A stretch of 64,000 bases of DNA from Paraburkholderia panacisoli (GCF_008369935.1 NZ_VTUZ01000010.1:186001-250000); one strand, 5' to 3'. Shown: positions 8,343 through 17,330, counted from the first letter of the stretch. The notes: generated from the letters alone by a model not told the origin. Numbers and translations: made by a program.

Positions 8343-9758
8343 TTAAGAACTTAGACCAAGTTCTCTCAGGCGACGGTAGAGCGTCCGCTCGCTCCATCCG
8401 AGATGTGATGCGAGTGCTTTGCGCGTGCCGGAAAACGCCTTCACGAAGTTCACCAGTTCATCATCCGACACTATGTGCGATGAATGCGTCGACGAGGACC
8501 GCTCGACCATACCTGAACGTTCCATAGTGCCTTCCACTATGTTTTCCGGTAAATGCTCGGGTCGAATCACACCGCCATCGGAGAGAAGACATGCGCGCTC
8601 GAGCACGTTGCGTAATTCGCGAATATTGCCGGGCCATGTATAAGCTTCGAGTTTTGCAAGTACCTCGCGACTGGCCGTCGGCTTGTGGCCCGGCGCGCGG
8701 CCGCCTGCATCACCTGCGTTGCCGATGCGCTGGAGAATCGAATCGACGAGAAGCACAATGTCGCCACGCCGCTCGCGCAGTGGCGGCAGCCCGATTGGAA
8801 ACGCACTGATCCTGTAGTACAGGTCCTCCCGGAATCGCCCGTCACGCGTCATTTCGAGCAAACGCTTATGCGTGGCCGCAACAAGACGGAAGTCGGAGTG
8901 CAATGTTTCGGTGCCGCCCACACGTCGAAAGGTGCCCGTCTCAATGAGCCGCAGCAGCTTCACCTGCATCGACAACGGCACGTCACCGATTTCATCCAGA
9001 AAAAGCGTTCCACCTTGCGCGGTCTCCACAAGCCCAGGCTTTCGCGTCATGGCGCCCGTAAACGCGCCTCTCTCGTAGCCGAAGAACTCGCTCTCGAACA
9101 ACGATTCCGCGATGCCGGAGCAATCGACAACCACAAACGGGCTCTGCGCGCGCGGGCTCGCCTCGTGTAGCGCACTTGCAAAGAGCTCCTTTCCCGTGCC
9201 GGATTCGCCTAGCAGCAGCACCGGCAACTTTGACGGTGCCACGCGCTGTAGCGCGGAGATCGCTTCATTGAAGGCGGCTGATCGGCCGACCAGCCCCTCT
9301 GCGCTCGGTTTGGCCGACGCACTGCGAACCGTCACCAGTCGCTCGACATAAGCAATGACTTCATGCGGGGCGCCAAATATCGGACGCAGTTCGACATCGA
9401 CGTGCTCAGGGCCGCGCGGCGTGTGGTGAATGTGAAGTACGCGATCCGGCCCACCCAGCTCCCGCGCGCGCCTCATCGGACAGTGCTCGCCGGCCTGGTC
9501 ACAGGGAACATCGTAGTGGTGTGAGATCTGATAGCACTTGTGACCGATATGCGGTTCGCCGGCGACACCGAATTGACGCTGGTACGCGGTATTGGCCGCG
9601 AGAATCCGGTATTGCGGGTCGAGCACGATCATGGGGTGGGGGTCGTGCTCAAGGTATGAGACAAGAGCGCCAACGTCTGGCGCCGGTTCGTCAGCAGAGG
9701 CCGTTGGTAAAGAGTCCGGACCGGCGATGGGGAGGTGCGATTTCATGCGCGACAGCAT
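8343..9758 (-). CDS. fisR: FisR-like sigma-54-dependent activator of sulfur oxidation genes
   Basis: About 471 residues. An N-terminal PAS-like R domain is followed by an AAA+ sigma-54 activator domain (GESGTGKE Walker A, GAFTGA loop for sigma-54 contact, DEIGD Walker B) and a Fis-type HTH (KALASHLGWSERTLYRRLRELGL). The R domain has three cysteines spaced 11 and 7 residues apart (KCY...PCD...HCP). This is the spacing I recall for Cys53/64/71 of FisR, which reacts with sulfane sulfur to switch on persulfide dioxygenase and SQR genes. The divergent neighbour is a persulfide dioxygenase with a -24/-12 promoter. The start is uncertain: the open frame extends to 9875, but ATGs at 9758 and 9746 fit the family better and leave the dyad at 9805-9826 outside the gene. 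Confidence 0.88.
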   Translation of the reverse strand: MLSRMKSHLPIAGPDSLPTASADEPAPDVGALVSYLEHDPHPMIVLDPQYRILAANTAYQRQFGVAGEPHIGHKCYQISHHYDVPCDQAGEHCPMRRARELGGPDRVLHIHHTPRGPEHVDVELRPIFGAPHEVIAYVERLVTVRSASAKPSAEGLVGRSAAFNEAISALQRVAPSKLPVLLLGESGTGKELFASALHEASPRAQSPFVVVDCSGIAESLFESEFFGYERGAFTGAMTRKPGLVETAQGGTLFLDEIGDVPLSMQVKLLRLIETGTFRRVGGTETLHSDFRLVAATHKRLLEMTRDGRFREDLYYRISAFPIGLPPLRERRGDIVLLVDSILQRIGNAGDAGGRAPGHKPTASREVLAKLEAYTWPGNIRELRNVLERACLLSDGGVIRPEHLPENIVEGTMERSGMVERSSSTHSSHIVSDDELVNFVKAFSGTRKALASHLGWSERTLYRRLRELGLSS

Positions 9759-9804
9759 TCGGAAGAGGCTTCCACTATAGCGTGCCTCTGCCAACTCTGC
9801 CACG

Positions 9805-9826
9805 ACACTGCCAATTGTGGCAGTGT
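9805..9826. promoter_or_regulatory. Probable FisR upstream activating site
   Basis: A perfect 8-bp inverted repeat, ACACTGCC (9805-9812) and GGCAGTGT (9819-9826), separated by 6 bases. Two further TGCCA half-sites lie at 9790 and 9799. It is about 100 bp upstream of the -24 element of the divergent operon, the normal position for a bacterial enhancer-binding protein site, and just upstream of the fisR start, so it may also autoregulate. Confidence 0.7.
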
Positions 9827-9928
9827 CAGCAGCCCAACCGCACGATTCGCCATCAGCCACGTCCGGCGAGCACAAGAAATATCTTTCGAATCAGGTGGTT
9901 GCAAGCCGTCGGCGAGCGCAGCCGCGAA

Positions 9929-9944
9929 TGGCACAGGGCTTGCA
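9929..9944 (+). promoter_or_regulatory. Sigma-54 (-24/-12) promoter of the pdo-sqr operon
   Basis: TGGCAC-AGGGC-TTGC (9929-9943) matches the -24/-12 consensus with the required 5-base spacing. A start site near 9955 would leave a ~30-nt leader before the AAGGAG ribosome-binding site of the dioxygenase gene. Confidence 0.85.
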
Positions 9945-9985
9945 TAAGAGGCCCCACCCGTTTGATCTGCATCAAGGAGCCGACA

Positions 9986-10870
9986 ATGAGTACTGCAAGC
10001 CCAATGGTTATCGAGGGCTTTTTCGATCCGAAGACATCCACGATCAGCTATTTGCTGCTGGATCCCGACACACGCGAGTGCGCATTGATCGACAGCGTGC
10101 TGGACTTCGATCCGAAGTCCGGGCGCACCTGCACGGAAAGCGCCGACAAGCTCGTTGAGCGCGTTCGCGAACTCGGCGTGAACGTACGCTGGCTGCTCGA
10201 GACGCACGTGCATGCCGATCATCTTTCGGCCGCGCCTTATCTGAAGGAAAAAGTCGGCGGCCAGATCGCAATCGGCGCGCAGGTGATCCGCGTGCAGGAG
10301 GTGTTCGGCAAGCTCTTCAACGCCGGGCTCGATTTCAAACGCGACGGCAAGCAATTCGACCGATTGCTCGCCGACGGCGATGAGTTCGAAATCGGCAGAC
10401 TGAAGGGTCGCGCGATGCATACGCCGGGCCACACGCCCGCATGCATGACCTATGTGGTAACCGATGGCGAGGAGATGGCAGCCTTCGTGGGCGACACGCT
10501 GTTCATGCCCGACTACGGCACCGCGCGCTGCGACTTTCCCGGCGGCGACGCAAAGGCGCTCTTTCGCTCGATCAGCAAGGTGCTGAGCCTGCCCCCCGAA
10601 ACGAAGCTCTATATGTGTCACGACTACCAGCCCGGCGGCCGCGAGCTGCAATTCATCAGCACGGTCGCCACGCAGCGCGAGCGCAACATCCATGTTCGCG
10701 AGGGAACGAGCGAATCGAGTTTCGTCGCCATGCGCACCGCGCGCGATGCCAGACTCGACATGCCTCAGCTGATCCTTCCATCGGTGCAGGTCAACATGCG
10801 AGCCGGGCAATTGCCCGAAGCCGAGGAAAACGGCATTTCGTACATCAAGATTCCGCTGAACGCCGTTTGA
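9986..10870 (+). CDS. pdo: Persulfide dioxygenase, ETHE1-like metallo-beta-lactamase fold
   Basis: 294 residues. The enzyme oxidises glutathione persulfide to sulfite using one mononuclear iron. Metal motifs are in order: THVHADH (near residue 74), HTPGHTPACMTY, GDTLFMPDYGTARCDFPGG and CHDYQPGGRE. The last three blocks are characteristic of ETHE1/Blh-type persulfide dioxygenases rather than generic MBL hydrolases. The ATG at 9986 follows AAGGAG; upstream in-frame codons belong to the regulatory region. It is first in an operon driven by the sigma-54 promoter at 9929 and followed by the SQR fusion, so it handles the persulfide SQR generates. Confidence 0.9.
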   Translation: MSTASPMVIEGFFDPKTSTISYLLLDPDTRECALIDSVLDFDPKSGRTCTESADKLVERVRELGVNVRWLLETHVHADHLSAAPYLKEKVGGQIAIGAQVIRVQEVFGKLFNAGLDFKRDGKQFDRLLADGDEFEIGRLKGRAMHTPGHTPACMTYVVTDGEEMAAFVGDTLFMPDYGTARCDFPGGDAKALFRSISKVLSLPPETKLYMCHDYQPGGRELQFISTVATQRERNIHVREGTSESSFVAMRTARDARLDMPQLILPSVQVNMRAGQLPEAEENGISYIKIPLNAV

Positions 10871-10908
10871 GTCGTCGCATCGGGATATCAGGATTAATGG
10901 AGAAAAGC

Positions 10909-12576
10909 ATGGAATTCAGAAGGCTCACGGACGACCTGTCCGTATCGCCGCAAATTGCGGCGAACGATGTGGCGGCGATTCGTGCGGCGGGGTATCGCGC
11001 AATCATTTGCAATCGGCCCGACGGGGAAGGACCCGACCAACCGACCTTCGCCGAAATCGAGGCAGCCGCGCGCGCACAGGGTATCGTGGCCTGTTATCTG
11101 CCGGTCGAATCGGGCAAGGTCAGCGACCACGACGCGATGCAATTCGGCGAGCTCATGCGAAAACTCGAGAAGCCCGTGCTTGCCTATTGCCGCACGGGCA
11201 TGCGTGCGGCAACGTTATGGGGGCTGTGCGAGGCGTCGTCGAAACCCCTGCCGGATATTCTCGGTGCCGCGAAAGCGGCCGGCTACGACCTGGGCGCGCT
11301 CGCTCACCGCGTTGCCAATAGCGGCAAGCTGCCGGTACGAGTCGCGACGGCAAGCCACGACATCGTCATCGTCGGCGCCGGTGCCGCAGGCATTGCCGTG
11401 GCCTCCAGTCTCCTCGCGCGCGACGCGCGACTCGACATCGCGGTCATCGACCCCGCGGACACGCATTACTATCAGCCTGGCTGGACGATGGTGGGCGGGG
11501 GCATATTCACACCGGAGACGACGGCGCGCGCGATGGCGGCCGTCTTGCCGCAAAAGGTTCACTGGATCAAGGCAGGCGTCGCCGCTTTCGAACCCGACAA
11601 TCACGCTGTGATTCTTGAAGGCTGCCGTGCCATCCATTATCGAAAACTGATCGTGTGCCCTGGGCTCAAGCTCGATTGGGGCGCGATTGCGGGTCTTCCG
11701 GAAACGCTCGGGCGCAACGGCGTGACGTCCAACTATCGCTACGATCTCGCACCGTACACGTGGCAGCTCGTACGGGAGATGAAGCGTGGCCGTGCCATTT
11801 TCACGCAGCCCCCGATGCCCATCAAATGCGCTGGCGCGCCGCAAAAGGCGATGTACCTGTCGTCGGACTACTGGGAGCGGTCAGGCCGGCTGCAAGACAT
11901 CCAGGTTCAGATGTTCAACGCGGGCGCCGTCCTGTTCGGCGTTGCCGACTATGTCCCGGCGTTGATGGAGTATGTCGAGCGGTACGACATTGGACTCAAT
12001 TTCGGTTACAACCTCACTGCGATCGATGGTCCCGGTAAGGTAGCCACATTTCGTCGTGTACTTCCGGATGGCACGGTCGAGTCGGTCGCCCATGACTTCG
12101 AGATGATCCACGTCGTGCCGCCGCAAACGGCGCCCGACTTCATCCGCGCGAGTCCCCTTGCCGATCAGGCCGGCTGGGTCGACGTCGATCAGAACACGTT
12201 ACGTCACAAGAAGTTCGACGACATCTTCGCGCTAGGCGATGTAATCAATGCGCCGAATGCAAAAACGGCAGCGGCTGCGCGCAAGCAGGCCCCCGTCGTC
12301 GCCCACAACGTGCTCGCGAGTCTCGGAGTGGCGCGCGGGCAAGCTGCTTACGACGGCTACGGATCGTGCCCGCTCACGGTTGCACGCGGCAAGATCGTGC
12401 TCGCGGAGTTTCTGTACGGGGGCAAGGTCGCACCTTCATTCCCGGCCTGGCTGATCAACGGTAAGCGCCCCTCGCGACTGGCGTGGCTACTGAAGGAGCG
12501 CGTGCTGCCTCCGCTCTACTGGCGCGCGATGCTCAAGGGCCGTGAGTGGTTGGCGAAGCCGGAAATAGTCGGCTGA
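10909..12576 (+). CDS. sqr: Sulfurtransferase(DUF442)-sulfide:quinone oxidoreductase fusion
   Basis: 555 residues in two parts. Residues 1-140 form a TIGR01244/DUF442 phosphatase-fold domain with the loop CRTGMR (Cys94), a six-residue active-site loop of the kind found in rhodaneses. Residues 150-555 form a type II sulfide:quinone oxidoreductase: FAD motif GAGAAG (156-161) and redox cysteines Cys307 (KCAGAPQKAMYL) and Cys487 (SCPL), equivalent to the pair in mitochondrial SQOR. It would oxidise sulfide, pass electrons to quinone and hand the sulfane sulfur to an acceptor for the adjacent dioxygenase. ATG 10909 has GGAGA 6 nt upstream; ATG 10897 is an alternative start. It is 38 nt after pdo. 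Confidence 0.9.
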   Translation: MEFRRLTDDLSVSPQIAANDVAAIRAAGYRAIICNRPDGEGPDQPTFAEIEAAARAQGIVACYLPVESGKVSDHDAMQFGELMRKLEKPVLAYCRTGMRAATLWGLCEASSKPLPDILGAAKAAGYDLGALAHRVANSGKLPVRVATASHDIVIVGAGAAGIAVASSLLARDARLDIAVIDPADTHYYQPGWTMVGGGIFTPETTARAMAAVLPQKVHWIKAGVAAFEPDNHAVILEGCRAIHYRKLIVCPGLKLDWGAIAGLPETLGRNGVTSNYRYDLAPYTWQLVREMKRGRAIFTQPPMPIKCAGAPQKAMYLSSDYWERSGRLQDIQVQMFNAGAVLFGVADYVPALMEYVERYDIGLNFGYNLTAIDGPGKVATFRRVLPDGTVESVAHDFEMIHVVPPQTAPDFIRASPLADQAGWVDVDQNTLRHKKFDDIFALGDVINAPNAKTAAAARKQAPVVAHNVLASLGVARGQAAYDGYGSCPLTVARGKIVLAEFLYGGKVAPSFPAWLINGKRPSRLAWLLKERVLPPLYWRAMLKGREWLAKPEIVG

Positions 12577-12658
12577 GCATTGCGTAAGCATCCCTGTCGT
12601 GCCGCGTAGCGCCGGCGCCGGCCGGTCTCGCGGCCAATTCCTCTTGTCGAACACACTC

Positions 12659-13465
12659 ATGCTGACTTCACTGATTCTTGGCGCCCTTGTCGGCGCTGTT
12701 CTGGGCCTGACCGGTGCCGGCGGCGGCATTCTTGCGGTTCCCGCACTCGTCGTGGGGATGGGCTGGCCGATACAGCAGGCATCGCCCGTCGCGCTCATCG
12801 CTGTTGCCGGCAGTGCGGCGATCGGCGCGGTTGAAGCCTTCCGCCGCGGCCTCGTGCGGTATCGCGCTGCGTTGCTCATGGCGGTCGCCGGCGTGCCGGT
12901 GACTTCGCTCGGCGCAAGCCTCGCGCACAAGCTGCCGCAGCGATTGCTGATCGAACTGTTTGCGGGGGTGATGCTGCTCGTTGCGCTTCGTCTCCTCACC
13001 CAGGCGACCGGCCAGAAGACCCCGGAGCAAACGATGTCGCCAATTTGTGTGGGCCGTGTCGATCCACGCACGGGGCGCCTCGCATGGACCTGGGCAACCG
13101 GCGCTGCGCTTGCAGGAACCGGCGCATTGACAGGTTTGATGACTGGTCTGCTCGGTGTGGGCGGCGGATTCGTCATTGTGCCGATATTGCGCAAGCTCAC
13201 GAATGTGTCGATGCACGGCGTCGTGGCCACCTCGCTGATGGTCGTCGCCCTGGTCGGCAGCGGCGGCGTCGTCTCGGCGATGGAAGCCGGCGCATCGCCC
13301 CCGTTCATGCTCACGCTTTTGTTCAGCCTCACAACAGTGCTCGGAATGATCGTCGGGCGCGCCGCATCGCGTCGTCTGTCTGCCCGGCACGTACAGATCG
13401 GATTCGCCGGCGTGCTGGTCTGCGTTTCGTTGGGGATGGTGGCAAAAGCGCTGCTCAACGGGTGA
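12659..13465 (+). CDS. TauE/SafE-family exporter, probable sulfite exporter
   Basis: 268 residues of almost continuous hydrophobic segments (about 8). The two family repeats each begin with a glycine-rich helix: LGLTGAGGGILAVPAL near the N terminus and TGLLGVGGGFVIVPIL in the middle. Proteins of this family export sulfite or organosulfonates. The position after pdo and sqr supports removal of toxic sulfite as the last step of the module. The start is not certain: the frame is open from 12599 and no clear ribosome-binding site precedes ATG 12659; TTG 12644 is another option. There are 82 bp between the sqr stop and this ATG. Confidence 0.85.
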   Translation: MLTSLILGALVGAVLGLTGAGGGILAVPALVVGMGWPIQQASPVALIAVAGSAAIGAVEAFRRGLVRYRAALLMAVAGVPVTSLGASLAHKLPQRLLIELFAGVMLLVALRLLTQATGQKTPEQTMSPICVGRVDPRTGRLAWTWATGAALAGTGALTGLMTGLLGVGGGFVIVPILRKLTNVSMHGVVATSLMVVALVGSGGVVSAMEAGASPPFMLTLLFSLTTVLGMIVGRAASRRLSARHVQIGFAGVLVCVSLGMVAKALLNG

Positions 13466-13694
13466 ACAAAAGGGCTGCTCCGTTGGCTCGGGCTCCAACA
13501 CGGAATTATGTTATCCGTTGCCACACCATCTTAAAGTCATTCGGGCTCCGTACTGATGTTGAGGCAGCCAACCCTGGCGCTTTATCGAGTTCGGGGCACA
13601 ATAAACCACCGAGTCCGCCGCTCGTTGCAACAACGAACATTGCCACATGTTCCCACGTACTTTGCACAGCCTGGTTTCCGATTGACACGGCCGG

Positions 13695-15005
13695 TCAGGC
13701 ACCACGCAACCCTGGGATGTTCACACCAAAGGTTTGCAGAATCGGAATGGCGTCGAGCACAAGAATGACCGCAGTCCCGAGGATCGCGGCGGCATTAACC
13801 AGGCGACCGTTTGCAAACACCCCCATGATGTCGCGCCTACGGGTAAAGATCACCAGAGCAATCATCGGCGCGGGAAGAGCGAAGCTCAACACTACCTGGC
13901 TATATACCAGCGCATCAGTGGCATCTACGCCTGACGCGATCACCACAAACGCCGGCACCATCGTCACTATGCGACGCAGCCACACCGGAATGCGAAAGCC
14001 AACAAAGCCCTGCATGATCATTTGTCCCGCCATCGTTCCCACGACCGAACTGGAAACGCCGGCCGCAAGCAGCGAAACGAGGAAAACAGCCGCAGCACCG
14101 GCACCGAGCAAGGGAGTCAGCGTATGGTAGGCGGTTTCAATTTCGACAATGTCAGAGTGCCCCTTGTGAAACGCAGCGGACGCCATCACGACCATCGCCA
14201 TGTTGACGAGACCTGCGAGCGTGAGGGCAATAATCACTTCCCGATTGGAGAAGCGCACCAGCTTCCGCCGCCCCTCCTCGGTCCGGGCAGGCGTGCGGTT
14301 CTGTGTCAGGCCGGAGTGCAGATAAATGGCATGTGGCATGACCGTGGCGCCGAGAATCCCCGCCGCGACCGTCAAAGCCTGGCTTGAGTGCAGCGTCGGC
14401 ACGAAGGTACCGCGAGCCGCTGCAGTCCACGCCACATGAACCATAAAGAGTTCGACGAGGTAGCACATTGCAATTGCTGCGACGAGCCCTCCGATGATCA
14501 ACTCGATCGGACGGAACCCCTGCTTTTCGGCCAGCAAAATCGCGTAAGTGACCACCCCCGTTACCACCATGCCACCAAGCAACGGTAGATGGAACAGCAG
14601 CGACAATCCTATCGCCCCGCCCAGGAATTCCGCGACATCCGTTGCCATCGCGGCAATCTCGCTGATGCCCCACATCGCATAGACCACTGGCATCGGCAAA
14701 TGCTCGCGACATGTTTCGGCGAGATTCCGGTTGGTCACAATTCCGAGTTTCGCCGAAAGCGCCTGGAATAGCATGGCAATGACATTGGCAGCCAGCACAA
14801 CCCAGAGCAGAGAATAGCCGTACTGCGCACCTGCCTGAAGGTTCGTGGCAAAGTTGCCGGGATCCATGTAGGCAATCGATGCCACGACGGCTGGGCCGGC
14901 AAATAGCAATTTGCTGAGACCACCAGCCCTTCGACCAGTCAGCACTTCATCGATGGCAATTGCCGTCCGATTCGACAACCTTAGCGGGGCTTCTCCACTC
15001 GCCAT
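13695..15005 (-). CDS. mntH: Nramp-family proton-coupled Mn(II)/Fe(II) transporter
   Basis: 436 residues with 11 predicted membrane helices. The Nramp metal site is visible as DPGN in helix 1 (YMDPGNFATN) and MPHA in helix 6 (ATVMPHAIYLHS). It imports divalent manganese, and possibly iron, across the inner membrane. The ATG at 15005 has AAGGA about 8 nt upstream; the in-frame TTG at 15023 is less likely. A ~470 bp AT-rich region with a Fur/Mur-like dyad lies upstream. The neighbour katA makes an oxidative-stress link plausible (Mn uptake plus catalase), but they are separate transcription units. Confidence 0.93.
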   Translation of the reverse strand: MASGEAPLRLSNRTAIAIDEVLTGRRAGGLSKLLFAGPAVVASIAYMDPGNFATNLQAGAQYGYSLLWVVLAANVIAMLFQALSAKLGIVTNRNLAETCREHLPMPVVYAMWGISEIAAMATDVAEFLGGAIGLSLLFHLPLLGGMVVTGVVTYAILLAEKQGFRPIELIIGGLVAAIAMCYLVELFMVHVAWTAAARGTFVPTLHSSQALTVAAGILGATVMPHAIYLHSGLTQNRTPARTEEGRRKLVRFSNREVIIALTLAGLVNMAMVVMASAAFHKGHSDIVEIETAYHTLTPLLGAGAAAVFLVSLLAAGVSSSVVGTMAGQMIMQGFVGFRIPVWLRRIVTMVPAFVVIASGVDATDALVYSQVVLSFALPAPMIALVIFTRRRDIMGVFANGRLVNAAAILGTAVILVLDAIPILQTFGVNIPGLRGA

Positions 15006-15023
15006 GATCAAATCCTTTTCCAA

Positions 15024-15491
15024 ACTCTAACAAAAATGAGCCAATGGTGCAGCTTACCCATCGAATTGCGGACACCAATCGTGATGGGCATTACTACAAG
15101 TGTGAAGACAACAAGCTTCAACCATGAATACTCAAGGAATCCATGGGAGGCAAACGTAAGGAGGGAGTCCAACCGCGTCGCATTTCCTAAGGGCTATTCT
15201 AGTTCTAATTGATAAGCGTTCTCATCAAATTGGGTATGTTATTTTCCAAAGACGAGAATGAACAATATCTATCGGCGGTTGTGTGTTTTGGTCAAGAATC
15301 TTATGACTATATTGTTATATAGATGCCGTTGTCACTCACAGAGAGAAGTCCGTCTTTCTCTTTGAAGACGAGATTCGAGGCAACTGCCAAAACGTGGCCT
15401 CATAAAAATAATCTATGGTCTCAATTTAAAAAACTCCATTTTTGTATTTGTATGAAAATGAAGTCTTTTATTAGTGTCTCTTGCCAGTTCC
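15024..15491. other. AT-rich intergenic region upstream of mntH
   Basis: About 470 bp that is markedly richer in A and T than the surroundings, with T-runs near 15420-15450. No convincing gene: a 75-codon frame at 15323-15550 has no ribosome-binding site or coding character. It holds the mntH leader and the dyad at 15209-15228. The base composition suggests acquired or H-NS-bound DNA. Confidence 0.5.
15209..15228. promoter_or_regulatory. Fur/Mur-like dyad upstream of mntH
   Basis: TTGATAAG-CGTT-CTCATCAA is a near-perfect inverted repeat (7 of 8 bases) that also fits the 7-1-7 Fur consensus at about 11 of 14 positions by eye. It lies 204 bp upstream of the mntH start, so it would need a promoter far from the gene or belong to a long leader. 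Confidence 0.45.
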
Positions 15492-15757
15492 TCAAGCCTT
15501 GCCCTTGGCTCCGCGCGAGAACAAGAGCTCAACGCTTTCTGTGCGAGTGAACATCGCTGCGACCGTCAGTGGTGTGTTGCCGCGCCAGAAAAGATAAGCC
15601 ATTGCCCAACTGCATCTACATGCCTGTGGTAGCTCGCCAGCATTGCAAGGCTATCGCCCTTCTCGTTTCGCAGATTGGACGGCACGCCCTTTGCGACCGC
15701 CGTCAAGGAACGGAACCCTTCATTGTCCGACGCCAAGCGCTCGCTATTGACGCCGCA
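15492..15757 (-). pseudogene. Frameshifted ankyrin-repeat gene downstream of katA
   Basis: Two frames encode consecutive ankyrin repeats: the first has LRNEKGDSLAMLASYHRHVDAV, and after a frame change near 15585 the second reads TPLTVAAMFTRTESVELL and ends FSRGAKGKA at a TGA (15492-15494). Small periplasmic or cytosolic ankyrin proteins commonly follow bacterial catalase genes (KatB-AnkB type) and are reported to support catalase activity. Here the N-terminal part is also missing or degraded (GFRSLTAVAKGVPSN remains). It lies directly after katA on the same strand. Confidence 0.7.
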
Positions 15758-15839
15758 TGAAACTTGCGCGAAAGCAATCGGGACGAACGTCCCGACAACG
15801 TTCGTCCCGTTTGGGTCTTTCCCTGGAAAGGCAGAACGG

Positions 15840-17291
15840 CTATGCCGACGCTTCTTCCAACGCAGCAATTGCCTTCGCTACACCCGCGCCGTACACCGGA
15901 TCCGCCATCGTGCAGTGTTCGACATGCAATTGCTGGACCGGCTTCGATACGCCGTTCAGCGCTCGCGCCGTGTTGTCGAACAGCGTCTGCTGCTGCTCCG
16001 CCGTCATCAGACGGAACAATGCCCCTGGCTGCGAGTAATAGTCGTCGTCGACGCGATGATTCCAGTGATCCGCCGAACCATCAATCGACAAAGGGGGTTC
16101 ACGAAAGTCCGGCTGCTCCTGCCATTCACCTCGCGTATTCGGCTCGTACGGCGTGGCGCCGCCCATATTGGCATCAACGCGCAACAGTCCGTCACGGTGA
16201 TAGCTATGCACGTACTTCGCACCGCGCGGCGCATTCACCGGAACCTGATGGTAGTTCACACTCAGGCGATAGCGTTGCGCGTCTCCGTACGAGAAAAGCC
16301 GGCCTTGCAACATCTTGTCGGGCGAAAAACTGATACCCGGCACCACGTTGGCAGGAGCAAAAGCGGCCTGTTCCACGTCGGCAAAATGATTGGCGGGATT
16401 GCGGTTCAACTCGACCACCCCGACTTCGATGAGCGGGAAGTCACGCTTCGGCCAGACCTTCGTCAGATCGAACGGGTTGATCGGATAGCTGCCTGCTTCC
16501 TTCTCCGGCATGATCTGCACGTACAACGTCCAGCGCGGAAACTCCTGGCGTTCAATCGCTTCGTACAGGTCGCGATGATGCGTCTCGCGATCACGGCCGA
16601 CGCGCGCTTCCGCTTCTGCATCCGTGAGGTTTTCGATACCTTGTTGCGAGCGGAAATGGAACTTCACCCAGAAGCGCTCGTTTGCGGCATTGATGAAGCT
16701 GAAGGTGTGGCTGCCGAATCCGTGCATGTGGCGGAACGTCTTCGGAATACCGCGCTCGCTCATCACGATCGTGATTTGATGCAGTGCTTCCGGGAGTTGG
16801 GTCCAGAAGTCCCAGTTGCTCTCCGCGCTGCGCAAGCCCGTGCGCGGATCGCGCTTGATCGCATGGTTCAGGTCCGGGAACTTGAGCGGATCGCGCAGGA
16901 AGAACACCGGCGTGTTGTTGCCGACCAGATCCCAGTTGCCTTCTTCAGTGTAGAACTTCAACGCGAAGCCGCGAATGTCCCGCTCGGCGTCCGCCGCGCC
17001 GCGTTCACCCGCCACGGTCGAGAAGCGCGCGAACATCTCGGTCTTCTTGCCGATCTCCGAGAAGATCTTCGCGCGGGTGTACTGCGTGATGTCGTGGGTC
17101 ACGGTGAAGGTGCCGAATGCGCCGGAGCCTTTCGCGTGCATGCGACGTTCAGGAATCACTTCACGGTCGAAGTGGGCCAGTTTCTCCAGAAACCATACGT
17201 CCTCAAGCAACGCCGGACCACGTGGACCAGCGGTCTTGATGTTCTGGTTGTCGACGACGGGCGCGCCGAAAACGGTAGTCAGCTTTTTCAT
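15840..17291 (-). CDS. katA: Monofunctional heme catalase, small-subunit type
   Basis: 483 residues, the size of clade 3 catalases, decomposing hydrogen peroxide to water and oxygen. Visible active-site elements are the distal His in RRMHAKGSGAFG near residue 52, the Asn in NNTPVFFLRD, and the proximal heme-ligand Tyr in RLFSYGDAQRYRL. The NADPH-binding-type C-terminal region is standard. ATG 17291 begins MKKLTTVFGAPV, typical for the family. It is 39 bp downstream of the HD-domain gene and 80 bp upstream of a broken ankyrin gene, so the three were probably one operon. Confidence 0.95.
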   Translation of the reverse strand: MKKLTTVFGAPVVDNQNIKTAGPRGPALLEDVWFLEKLAHFDREVIPERRMHAKGSGAFGTFTVTHDITQYTRAKIFSEIGKKTEMFARFSTVAGERGAADAERDIRGFALKFYTEEGNWDLVGNNTPVFFLRDPLKFPDLNHAIKRDPRTGLRSAESNWDFWTQLPEALHQITIVMSERGIPKTFRHMHGFGSHTFSFINAANERFWVKFHFRSQQGIENLTDAEAEARVGRDRETHHRDLYEAIERQEFPRWTLYVQIMPEKEAGSYPINPFDLTKVWPKRDFPLIEVGVVELNRNPANHFADVEQAAFAPANVVPGISFSPDKMLQGRLFSYGDAQRYRLSVNYHQVPVNAPRGAKYVHSYHRDGLLRVDANMGGATPYEPNTRGEWQEQPDFREPPLSIDGSADHWNHRVDDDYYSQPGALFRLMTAEQQQTLFDNTARALNGVSKPVQQLHVEHCTMADPVYGAGVAKAIAALEEASA

Positions 17292-17330
17292 GAAAGATCC
17301 TCTATGTTCGCAATAGGGTGCGGTGGTCGT

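Noticed and set aside
9521..9985. Upstream extension of the persulfide dioxygenase frame
   Set aside because: It would cross fisR, the dyad and the sigma-54 promoter; the family begins at 9986, which has a good ribosome-binding site.
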